Part shown: positions 1 through 12,300 of the stretch, piece after piece
Layout of the letters: each line of letters starts with the position of its first letter
Numbering within the stretch: the stretch's first letter is position 1
Assembly (NCBI GenBank): GCA_051294375.1
Contig: CM119269.1
Location: 5,837,183 to 5,901,182 of the forward strand
Reading direction: 5' to 3'
Source: Paraspadella gotoi
Taxonomy: Eukaryota > Chaetognatha
Length of the DNA: 64,000 nt
Notes under the pieces: model-generated
The model's database searches: none
What the model was told of the DNA's origin: nothing
What the model saw: only the letters and a program-made list of their open reading frames with translations
Made by a program: the position numbers and the translations under genes

Positions 1-1134
1 CTTTTTCTTCTCGTTTCAAGCCTCGTTCTTCACGACCGTATGCACATTTCGGAGCCTCCCTTCCCCCCCCCCTTAAAAAGCAGCTCTTTTTTTTTCAAGG
101 ACGCCCCCCTCAGGGAGTGCGAGGGGGAAAGTAGCCCTCTGGCAGTGGTGAAACCTCACACGCAGCAAACCCTCGCGCGTCATCGAGGTGTGGAGAAGTC
201 TCCTCATCCTTCATCTCATTTTTTTTTTATTTTTCACGATTCATTTGCATCCGCAATTTATGCGCCTCATTTTCGCTGGCGCCGGGTTGACCTTTGACAT
301 CCGGGAGAGTCTGACCTTCGGGGTTTGACCCTGAAAACTTTTTTGTGTTTGGGTTGGAGAGCGAAGGGGGGGGGGCGGAAACTTATTAGGAGGCCGAGAG
401 AGAAAACGCTTTTTCTTTTTCGGGGGAAAAAATAATTTATGGGAAAGTCGACGTCATTTTTTTCCCCCGAAAAGGCAAAGTTATTGTAAACTTTGTCGGG
501 GCTAATTCGTGGCGTAATTTTGTATTACTTTTTACTTTTTTTAGGTTGTAAACATTTTTTTACATTTATTAATGACATTATATTATTTGTTTGGCTTCCA
601 TTTTTCTATGTTTTGCATTTTAATTTTAAGTGAAGATTCTGTAGAACAATTTTTAAACTAACAGGAAGAGAAAATTAATTAAAAGATGCGGAAATTTTTT
701 CTGTCGCCCTTTGACAAAAATTTGAAGGAAAAACGGAAAAAAAAAATGTTTTACGATGTCGAGCATCGAAAAAGTAATTAAGGAATATTAATGTAGGCAA
801 CGAATACCTTAATCTACAACGACATCGTAAGGATCGTTAAAATTTTCTTAAACAGAACGTTGTAGTTAAGATATAACTAACATTTAACTAAACGTAGAGA
901 GAGAGATGGGTCATGAGAAGAAAGAAGTCAGAACCGAGCTCAATGTTTGTAGATTGCCGTGACGGAGGATCTTTTCTTCTCCCTCTCTCTCTCTCTTTCT
1001 CTCTCTCTCTCGCCATCTGGTACCAAGGCCGCTTGACCCTCAAGGACTTTGGTTATTACTATGCAATTCACAGAACTTCGTCAAGACGAAAACATTTCTT
1101 CTCTCTCTTTTCTTTTGCTCTCTTTTTTCATTCA

Positions 1135-1199
1135 ATCTCTCTCTCTTTCTCTCTCCCTTCTATTTTTGTTTAATCTCTCTCTCTCTCTCTCTCTCTTTC

Positions 1200-1237
<38 letters not shown>

Positions 1238-1260
1238 ACTCTCTCTCTCTCTCTCTCCTT
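1135..1260. repeat. (CT)n microsatellite block
   Basis: Nearly pure CT dinucleotides with small interruptions; shorter CT blocks flank it near 980-1012 and 1302-1345. Confidence 0.95.
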
Positions 1261-1697
1261 ACAATTTTTGTAAACGTCTGTAACAATAGTCAATCCTCCC
1301 AAATCTCTCCCTCTCTCCCTCTCTCTCCCTCTCTCCCTCTCTTTCTGGATCCAAGACGGTTTTGTCCCTGAGGGACATTCATTTGGACTATGCAATTCAC
1401 AAGGCTTTGTGTGAAGCTGAGATCTTTTTTTTTCTCTCTTTCTTACTTTTTCTCTCTCCCTTTCTCCTTTCCCCCCACTTACTGTCTCTCTATCTTTCTA
1501 CATAACTAAACGAGTTACCACGTCTCCCCTCGGCTCTCCCTTTTCTTTTCTTTCTCTTTCTTCTCTATATACCGTCCCATTTCGCAGTTAGCCTATTTTT
1601 TATTGCCAGAATTTTTTTTTGGGCCTCGTTTTTTGAGTCTTCGAGATGATTTTTGTGATAAACTCGAGAACTTGAGGCAAAAATTTTAAGATATCGA

Positions 1698-1738
1698 TCA
1701 TCATCATCATGGTCATCGTCATCATCTTCATCATGATG

Positions 1739-1795
<57 letters not shown>
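1698..1795. repeat. (CAT)n trinucleotide microsatellite
   Basis: The tract is degenerate at first and then uninterrupted CAT from about 1739 to 1795. On the minus strand it reads as a poly-Asp run, which is not evidence of a gene. Confidence 0.95.
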
Positions 1796-1796
<1 letters not shown>

Positions 1797-2739
1797 CACA
1801 CACCGAACAATCTCACCTACCAGCTTCATCGATCACTTTAGCCGTCACCTCGTTTATCACAATCGCTTATCACCTTTATTGAACGCGATTTTCCTCTCAC
1901 CCGCTTTTTTTTTTATCATCAGCGTCATCTATCAGCGTTCACCGAAATCTGGCGGCGGAATAGAAAAACGACGGGAGTCTTCGAAGCAAGCAAAGGACGC
2001 AAGCAAAAGTGGACGTAGAACGAAGGAGGCAAGCAACGAAAACGAGAGAAAAGACGACGACGATCGAATTTTGGAAAAATTAGTCTCGGCCAATCAAAAT
2101 AGCTCGAACAAGCAATTAGTCGAAAATTCGATCGTCTTCTCCGAGAGATTGGGCAAGCATCCGAGTCCGTTCGTCCGTCTGATGTCCGGAGAGATTTCAT
2201 TCAAATTGTGATATACATATCTCGATCGCTATCCACTTTTCGCTTCGCTAATGGCCGCGCGAGAAATAAGAGAAGAAAAAGCAAATCCGACCAAAAAGGC
2301 GGAATGAGAAATGAGAAAAGACGAGCGGACAGCGTGAATCTATTTTTGAGCTCGAAGACGTCGCGTCGTGAATCTTATACGTTAGGAGTTAGGTATCATT
2401 GTATCATTGTATATCATTGTATCATTGTATATTGTAAAAAGAAATTCTACCGTTAACTTTTAGGTTTTGTCGTGTTTTCCCGAAGCACGATTAAATTCTG
2501 GAAAAGTTTTGAGTACGAACGTTTGAAATAATGATGTAAAGCAATTTGACAGTTAAGTCAATTTAACAGTTAAGTTAATTTGAAAGTAAAGCAATTTGAC
2601 AGTTAAGTCAAAAGTAAGGCATCGTGAGATGTTGAACGAAAGTTTTTACAACTGACGTTTCCTTTTTCGATCGTTGCCAAAAAAAAATTGTTCTCAAGGA
2701 TCCTTTTCTTCTCATGTCCTACTTTCGACGCTAATGTCT

Positions 2740-2744
2740 TCTCT

Positions 2745-2835
<91 letters not shown>
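2740..2835. repeat. (CT)n microsatellite
   Basis: Long CT dinucleotide tract with two TCTTC interruptions. Confidence 0.95.
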
Positions 2836-2839
<4 letters not shown>

Positions 2840-4145
2840 ATGGAAAACCGGTCGCCGTCATCAATGACCCCCGCGTCATGTGACCTTTCGGGGTCATTTG
2901 ACCTCAAATTCAGTTTAAGGCTCAGACTCCAGAAAAAGTTGCTCTAACAAATGACGTTGGATCTTTTTAAGGTGATGGTCCGGAATTGGGCTCGACGATG
3001 GCGGACGGAATGTGTTGCTCGGCCAAACACTTTTCTTTAATACATAAACCGGGACGTTAAAGCCGAAAGTAAAAAGTAGACAAATATCGAATTAGGGACT
3101 CGCGTTAAGAATTAATATAGATTCTATAATAAATGTTTAAATCCATTTTCACCCATAAGACAATAGAAAAGACATAAGATATATAAATAGAGAAGTTAAA
3201 AAACATTCTAAAAGACCGACATAAGAAAAACGTAGCAATTATTGAATTTATTTTAATATTAATTATAATAATTAATCTATCATCGAAAATCTTATTCGAC
3301 TGACAAATCAAACTGATTCGTCGTATCAATTCACTGCGAAAGTCCTTCAAAATCTTAATCTTTCAAAATCAGTCGCGGAGATAAAAAAAAAAATGCTAAA
3401 GTTCTTTCGCTCTCCTCCCTCGGGTTTTTTTTATTTAAAAATCGAAGTTCCTGTTTTTTTCAAATGTGTTGCGTCAATAAACATGAAAACAATGTGTTCT
3501 TTTGCAAACCAAAATGATGTCATGTTAATTTTCATCATAAATTCGTAATAGTATAAAAAGATAAACTATGGAATCAGAGAATGAACCCAGGGATTCGTTG
3601 CTACAATTTACAGGTACACGTTTGTTTTTGTTTTTTGTTTTTTTTATTCGATTGTGATTCGTTACGATAAGTCAACAGTAAAAAAAAAGCTAAAAAAGCT
3701 ATATTGATAAATGTCAGAAAGAATTAACGGGCGTTCTTTTACGAAACTTTTTGTCACCTCGAGTTTTTAAAAAACCTGACATACGTACATTATAAAGAAT
3801 AAAATATTTTTCAAATTTAATTCATTAAACTAAAAAAAGATACTTTCGAAGCAAAAATATATAAAAAAATTATGACAGACAGTTATTTAATTTTTAATTA
3901 AACATATTTAAAAATGTCTCAATCCGTTGCTCAATCAAACAAAAACCACTCCACAGGGCTCTTTCTGGAGCACCACATTTTCCTCCTCCTCCCTCCTCCT
4001 CTCTTCTTCTCCTCCTCCTCCTCCTCCTACTCCTTGTCCTCCTTCGCTTCACTTCACCTCAATTCGATTTCACAGCAAAGTCTCGCTGATTAATTGATGT
4101 CGCGATTCAAATGCTTAAACGTGTTAAATTCAAACCAAAAGAGTT

Positions 4146-4151
<6 letters not shown>

Positions 4152-4231
<80 letters not shown>

Positions 4232-4256
4232 AGAAAGAGAGAGAGAGAGAGTGTGG
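4152..4256. repeat. (GA)n microsatellite
   Basis: Long GA dinucleotide tract, interrupted by GGA and AAGAAA. Confidence 0.95.
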
Positions 4257-5006
4257 TGAGAGAGTCCATAGTACCTAAAATAAAGATTGATCGATGTACT
4301 AAAAGAGACGAATTTTATTTCTAAAAATTGACAAGAGTGCTTGTCAACCCTGCTTGCCAACCTACTTCCCCCCCCCCAAGCTCGCTCGAATCTCCCTTCA
4401 TTTTTCTCTCCCCGTTTCTTTTCTTTTCTTTCCCCCGACCTCCAATCCAACTCACATTTTTCTTCCCGCTTTTTTTTTCTTTCTTTCGCCGCGAAAATTT
4501 GAAATTAAAAGGATTATCTTCTTTTTTTTTCTCTCTCTCTCTTTTCTCTTTTCTTTTCCGAGTCTTTTGAGAGAAAAGGAAAGGAAAAAAAAACCCGAAA
4601 AGGGTGGTGAGACACGTCGCGAATTATGGAGGAAAGGAAAGGTAAGACGAATGACGATTGGCGGAAAAAGGAAGGACGAGACGAAGAATACTTAAAAAAA
4701 AGGGAGGAAGGGAGGAAAGGAGAGAGGAAAAAAGAGAGGAAATGGAGGGACGTGAGTAGGAGAAAAGAGAGTGTGTAAAAAGGGGGAGGAAGACGAAAAA
4801 AGGAACGAAAAAAAGGAGAGAGAAGTGAAATGAAAAAAAGGGAGGAAAGGAAAAAAGGGAGGAAAGGAAAGTTGGTTAAAAGATAAGGCCTATCAGGTGA
4901 AAAGGGAGGAAGAACGAAAAGAAGGAAAGAAGGAGGAAGGTTAGTTAGGGAGAGAGGGGAGGAAAGGATGAGGATAGGAAGGATAGAAAAGGCGAAAGAG
5001 AGAGGA

Positions 5007-5328
5007 TAGCAGTGACGTGTATTTTCATTTGATGACATGACATGACTAAAAAACTTTTTTGCCCGTGTATTTATGACATTCACTGCATCAAAATTATGTT
5101 TTTTATTCTTTAGTTTTGGGAATTCCTGAAGGCGGCGCTTGCAGTCTCTTAGATTTGAGGTTGTTTGTGTATAAACAAATGTTCAACCAAATATAGGCAA
5201 ATTATATGCATTTTCAATGTTAGTGGGGCAGTCCGACGGACAGACATACTGAGGGACCGACCAACCGACCGACCGACAGACAGACCGAAAAGTGAGAGCT
5301 GCTTCGCGATTCCTCGCGGCTCAACTAA
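5007..5328 (+). mobile_element. Dispersed short-TIR repeat, copy 1 (5' end truncated)
   Basis: This shares with the copies near 29.0, 43.9, 54.0 and 63.3 kb an opening of the form GCAGTGAC then GTGTATTT. It also shares an internal GGAATTCCTGAAGGCGGCG segment (here and in copy 3), a GACCGACCGACAGAC-type tract, and a 3' end close to CTCGCGGCTCAACTA. The terminal GTTGCGCCGC of the full copies is missing here. No coding capacity is visible, so it is probably a non-autonomous DNA element. Confidence 0.6.
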
Positions 5329-5425
5329 GAGCGTGAGATAAGAAAAATCACGGAGCGTTGAGAAAGACTATCTTCGGTGGAAGAGATGACAGAGGTTAAT
5401 AGCCTCTCGTTACTGAAAAGAAAGT

Positions 5426-6268
5426 ATGGAACCAGCTATGGGTAAGAAAATAGGTTGAATAGTGGTAATATTTATATTTTTATCTTTATATAAATAGACA
5501 TTTCTTAACCTTTTGAATGGCGCGTAAGGTTATATTTTAATAATTTATAATTCATAATGATGAAATTTAGGATCGAGATTTCAAAAAGACCAAGTTATAA
5601 AAAAATATATTTCGATTTTTTTTTTTGCCATTAAAAGTATCAAAAGCGGGAAAGTGCTTTCTCCCTTAGAGCTAGATTTCCACCTGAGAAATCTTTTTAT
5701 TACGCTTTCCTTCCTTCCCTCCCAATTTCTTTCTTTTTCTTTTTTTCTTTTTTGTGCTCGTATATTTTGTTATTTACGTATTCACACTTAACACAATTTC
5801 GAGCTATTCTCGTTTAAATTAACTTACTTTTTGTCGTTTTCTCTTTATTCTCTTATTTTGTTTATGTATTCCTTCTGATTCTCCCTAGATTTTATTTTTT
5901 TTGTTTTGTTTTCTTTTGTTCAGATGTTGAACCAAAACGAGACGCGAATGTCGAAGAGTTCGACGACGACGCCGCCGCCTCCAGTGCTGCGCCAGCCGCT
6001 TCCGACACTGCCGCCGCCGCAGCCGACCCAGCGGTTGCCTCAACAACCGCCGCGGCCTCCGACGACGAAGATGAAGACCAAAAAGATGATGACGTCGACG
6101 AAGAGGAAGACGATAGCGACGAGGCGGCTTCATTGATAGAAGGTGGGCGTGGCCCGTGTCTCTCGCGGAGACCGTAAATAGAGACGCCGCGTCAACTGAT
6201 AAATCGCGCGAAATTCGGGGCAAAGTTCGAATCGCGCGAGACTATGTGAAGCTTTGGCAAGCTAAGCG

Positions 6269-6321
<53 letters not shown>

Positions 6322-9300
6322 CATTCTCTTGTATTGTATTGTTTTTACATAATTTTTCCCCCTATTATCAAAACAAACAAAGTCAACTTTTTGATGATCT
6401 GTAGCCTGTGATAGCGATAGTGATATTGCTGTTATTGTTGTTGTTTTTGTCAGTGATGTGAATTTTGGACAGAAACAGAATGTGAAGCAGAAGGGATTAG
6501 GAAAGAATCTTCTCGAAAGAATCTTGTGAAAGGATCTTCTCTCCTCTTGACTTTCCCCGACTTCTTACTGACAGAAGGACTTCCTTTGCCTTGATAAAAT
6601 CATTCTCCTTCACCCTACAACCCTCAGATCCCGAAAAGACCACACTGGACGCTCTGCTGGGCGTCAAGGAGAACTGTCATCAGGACGACAAGGAACTCCT
6701 GCGCCACCTGCGGCGTCTGCGGCGCGTCTGCGATCGGAAGGAAAGTCTCGAGGCCATGGAGGATTATCACGGCCACGAGATGCTGAGCCGCGCCTGGCAG
6801 CAGGTCCTCTTCAATCCAAACTGGACTCTCTTTCACTGCAGCGTCAACGCGGAAATGGCGGCCATCTTTAAAATCGTGCTGCGGAAGAGTGAAAAGATCA
6901 AATGGATGATGGGTAAGAATGATGATGTAGATTATTATTGATTATTATAATTGTTATTATGATGATTATTAATGTTGAGGTTGTCCACGATGATATATGA
7001 GGCTGTTGGATAAAATTATTCTGAATAGGATTAAAGGAATAAACACAGATTTTCATATACATGCAGACCCTAAAAAACGTCAGCGAAAGTAAAGAGAAAA
7101 AGTTTAAAATTTAAAGTTTAAAGTTTAAAACCGGAAAGAAAACTAAATAAAAAAGTATTCTTATGAACCAAAAATAAATTAAGCAGTTGTTTATAATTCT
7201 TTTAGGAAATAAACTGGAAACGTTACCTTTGACGGAAATTTATCCTTACCTTAAGCCACAGAATCAAAAAATATTCGTCCAAGATATGATTACAGTGATA
7301 AACGAAATTTCGAGCTCTTTTCACGAACTGCCTTCAAAATCCCTTTCCGAGATGTACAAGTGCTTCGTTAGTTTAGCAAAGAGTCAAAATAATTCGAGCT
7401 TAATTTTGGCTCCCATTTTGAACGTGCTGGAAAAACTCTTAGACTTAAAAACTGTAACGAGGGATTTAGATTTAGCAACTGTCCTGTTAGAAATAATGAT
7501 AGACAGTGATTTGGAAAAAAACGTCAACCATTTTGCAATGGCTTGCCAATGCTTTGATAAGCTATCTTTGGAAGAAGACAGATTTCCTAGCAATTCGATT
7601 GATTTCTCGCCGATAAACAATCAATCTAGGGTAAAAAAATGCTTGCAAATTTTACAAATGCCAGATGCGAATGACATTTCAATCAGCTGCGGTTTACTTG
7701 CATTTTTAAAATTATCTGCAGGGTCTCCACCTTTCAACGATAATTTATCCTTAATTTTGACAATTCTCGAAGATGTCAGTAGAATCCATCCGGTCAATGA
7801 GCCCTGCGTCCATTCCGCTCTTTCCTTGTTCAGTACCATCTTGTCAAGACCATCAAAAAATGGGGCTGAGGTTAAAAGTCTTATCGCAGACCCCAAAACC
7901 TGGGCGATTTGGACCTACAAGATTATGAAGGCTAATACGTCCAATGAAAATGTAGCAATAGATGGAGGTAAAGTATTTTGCTATTTAATTCGACATTGGC
8001 ATACCAAAATGCAACCATTGTTTGGTGAAGATGAAGAACAACTGCCCATTCATCAATTAGCTGCTGGTATACTCATGGATTCTGGTATGACCCATATGAA
8101 AAATCCGATGGCTGCTGCGACAGCTGCTGAGTTAGTTTATTGGTTATGTTTGATGGATCCTAAATTTCAGAATCTTTTCATTGAACGAAACATTCATGGA
8201 GTCATTTTTTTCGCTATTGATACAATTAATGAAAATAGAACGAGTCTAATTTACTCGCTCTGTATGGCATTGTTTGCTTTATCAATATTTTCTCAAAAAA
8301 ACAAATTAATTTTATTGAATGCTGGGATACATAGAAAGTTAATAAGTATAGCAAATCAATATGACAGTAATATTAAAATTCTCACAGTCATTATAACAAT
8401 AATAGCTTCTTTTTATGATACATGCCCGGCAGATGAAATTCCAGTACTCTGTAGCTTACAAGGAATAATTTTTAAAAGCGTACATGTCTTTAGAAAGAAT
8501 ACATCATCGTTTGCGATAAAGTTTAAAGAGGCATGTCTTGAATATTATCATGCATTATTCTTAAATGCTTATGGCACTGAAGTTCATTCTAATGATATAT
8601 TCTATATGACTGTATCACTAATTCAGTCAAGTAACTTTGAATTGACTATTTGTAAAAAAGGAATAATTTTACTTCAACAACTTCCGGCATATCTAAAAAT
8701 GCAGGAAAGTCTTTCTGAAGAACTTGTATTGCTACTAATGAAAATCTTCAAAAAGTTCAGCTCTAAATGTTGTTTGTTAAATGAAGCCATTGTCTTATTG
8801 CTGTTATGCACAAATAAATATGAAATATTTAGAGTGATATGTGTAACAAAGGAGATTCATGTAGACTTGTTTAATTGGCTAATAGATGCCAAATACTCAA
8901 TGTTTTATAAAAACATGACTTTAAAATGCCTTAAACTTTTGGTAAGCGATGCAAATTGTTTGGAAAAAATGCTTGAATCCGCAACAAAATCATCTTCTCT
9001 CGATTGTATTCAATGCCTAGTTCTTTTAGAAGCCCCAATAAACAGTAAAGATGATGCATCACCGCTTGTTATTGCCACTGAATTTGGACGAAAAGAAGTG
9101 GTAAAATATCTTTTAAGTAAAGGAGCACAAGATATACCAAGAGCCATTAAGTCAGCCCTAGATAATGAAAGGTTGGAAATTATTCCATACTTGTTACAGT
9201 ATTATAATACCAAGCATCATGTTAACAATTCCATTACATGGGAATCTTTAGGATTAACTTGCATTCAAAAAGAATGGCTTAAAGAACCTTTTGCTAATTT

Positions 9301-12300
9301 TCACCAAGACTTACAAGAAAGTCAGATGGCAAAAAATCTCAAATCTGCTATAGCAAAGTCTGAAAAATTAAGAGAAGTATGTCAAAATAACCTATATCTT
9401 CCTTCTGAAGCTTCACAATCGCCTTTTCAAAATCCATGTTTTAATAAAGATATTCACCAAAGCAGATACTTATTATTACAGAAAGATAATCATAAAAATA
9501 CCATAGAAATAAAGCCCATTTTAAGACAATCTAACAAGCCAATTGAATTAGCTGAATCACGTGCAAATATTTTTCTTCGAAGAGCTAGTTCATTAGTGTT
9601 TGGAACTAATTCACATGTTTCTGAAGAAATTGAAATTAAAAGTGAGGAAGAAAAATATGAGTTTGAAGCAAATGCTTTGTTTATCCAGGACAAGTTTGAT
9701 TTTGAAGAATGGCTGGATATGTCTGTCTCTGGATGTTCATATCCATTTTCAACTATGGATCCAAGATATAAGAATGAAAACCAAAATACAACAACGACAA
9801 AATCAATTCATCCAGGAAAACAATGGCTGATTAAACCCATTTTTAGCAATTTTATGGATATTAATAATACTGAAAATTCTTGCATGCATATGAATTCCTT
9901 CATTCCTTTGGAAACTGATCCTATTAACCAATTTCAATTCCTAAAAAAAGAAACTAGAAGAAAAAGCATGCAATTACCTGGAGAGAAAACTGTGAACACG
10001 TCAAAGGATTTTTTAATTGAAAGAAGATGTTCTATTCAAAAATACTCTTCGCCTCTAAATACTAAGTCAACTTTTAAGAACTTACATTTAACCAAATTCA
10101 AAATTGACCGTTTGAGTGTTTCAATTTTAAATCTTTCACACAATTTTCTGCCAGATATAGATGACTTAACTAGTGGTGACAGAGATTCATTACCTCATGT
10201 AATAAAGAATGTTTTACGTTTAGAACTTTCATCTAATCTTATATCAAGTTTACCAGAGAGCATTAATTTTTTCTCTGAATTACAAGTTTTAGATTTGGAA
10301 AGAAACAACTTTAGAACGTTTCCTGAACCAATTGTAAAATGCTTAAATTTAAAATCTGTTAACTTAGCTTACAATCATCTCGAAGATATTGAAAATTTTA
10401 AAAGCTCATCTATGATTGAAAAACTAGATCTTTCAAATAATCTATTTACAGCATTTCCTTTGGCACTTCCAATCTGTTTTCCAAAATTGGAAAAATTAGA
10501 CTTGTCATACAACAGAATTGAAAATATTTCAAATAATATGTCAGTTTTTATTGATTTGAAGTTATTAAACCTAGATGGTAATCAATTAAAAAACCTCCCT
10601 TTTAACTTCTTTCATATTTTTAAAAGTTTGTCTAACCTTGATTTGAACAAAAATAATTTGACTCATATCGATTGTGAAATTATGGATAGTCCTTCAAGTT
10701 TTCATAATTTTTCATTGTCTGATAATTCTCTTGGTTCTGAATTTCCTGGATTCATTTGTGATTTAACACAACTGCAAAGTTTGAATATCTCTAAAAACAA
10801 TATAGCGAATGTTCCTCCTCCTACAAAATGGAAGACCAACTGTTTACGATATCTAAATATAAGTTCTAATAAAATTGATTATTTGTTCTTGAATGACGCT
10901 AAAAATTGGTCAAAATTAGAAACCTTTATTATAGCACACAATTCGGTAAAAGTTATTCCCCCAGAAATATCTTACTTGACAAATTTACAAAGTTTTGACA
11001 TATCTTATAACCAAATTACTGTTCTACCTGATGAACTGGGAAATTGTCAACAACTCTGGGAGTTGAAAATCAAAGGTTTGGATCTTGATTTAGATCCAAT
11101 AGTTATAAAAAGAGGAACAAAAGCAATAGTAAAAAGTTTATTTGACAGATTGAAGCATTCAGATTTTCACTATAGAGGACGTCTGATATTGGTGGGACCT
11201 GAGAAAAGTGGTAAAACAAAACTAATTCAAAGCATTACTCGAAATAAATGGAATTCACAGCATGAAAACAAAGGCAATGGAGTAAGTATAAAAGATTGGG
11301 CCTTTTACAAAAAAGGAAAAGTTACAGGCCAAACTACTGAGCATGTAATCAGTTGCTGGGACTTTAATGGTAAAGAGCGATATATGCAAACTGTACATTA
11401 CTTTTTTTCTTCAAGGGCGTTATATTTAGTAGTGTTTAATTTGGTCAATGGATTAGAGGAATTAAAAAAGATAATTCCATGGCTTCTCAGCATCAGTATC
11501 AAAGCACCAGGTTCACCGGTAATCTTGGTTGGAACACATGCAGATTTAGTGAATCCAACAAATGATGTCCAAGAATATTTTCAAAATTTCTTAACTAATC
11601 ACTGCCTTTTTAATAGTTTTCCTCCCATAGCTTTTTCAATAGTTATTGACGCAACAAAAGAAAATAAATTTACAGATATTTTAAGAAATAAAATAATAAA
11701 AACATTTGAAAATTATATTGTACATAAACGAGCACTACTTGGGGAAAAAGTACCCAGAGATTATATAATCCTTGACGATATAATGAGAAAAGTGTCTAAG
11801 TCTGGAAAAATAAAGCCACAGTTTCCTGTTCTTCATTTAACCGACATCCAGGAGATCATTAGCGAGAATTTATTTGAATTTGAAATGGATGATTTCAAAG
11901 ATGCAATGAACTATTTGCATTTAATGGGGACAGTTCTTAACTTCAAAGATAGCAAAGCACGCCTTAATGAATATTACTTTGTTGATGCCGAATGGTTATT
12001 TTCATTGGCTGAGGAATTTTTAGCTCTTGCCCAGGACTGCAACGGAATTCTAAATTATGATATTTTTAATTCTAGCAATAACAAAACTGTTTTTTGTAGC
12101 ACTATTTTACCCTCTGAATTTTTTCAACAGTCTTTGAGAATAATGACAAATTTCCAAATCGGTATTCCTTTGAGCCATGAGCAAATTCTTATACCTTCCC
12201 TTTTACCAGAAGAAAGATGTGGTGAATCATTGATAGAGCTGACTATTAATGATAACAAAGCCATAGTGTCAAGGTTCTACTGTATGCCTTATGAGCCTAC

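Larger units (their letters stand above)
1..5006. other. Repeat-rich stretch with no supported gene
   Basis: I see no exon I can support here. The stretch is AT-rich DNA broken up by simple repeats: CT tracts, a CAT tract, a short ATTGTATC-type repeat near 2394-2435, and a degenerate tandem repeat of about 24 bases near 2539-2612. A purine-rich block lies around 4560-5000. Open frames across these blocks are low-complexity Ser/Leu, Arg/Glu or Asp runs produced by the repeats. Confidence 0.6.

Noticed and set aside
4514-5083. Minus-strand 189-residue frame
   Set aside because: It is a translation of a purine-rich block into Ser/Phe/Leu/Pro, with no splice sites or motifs.
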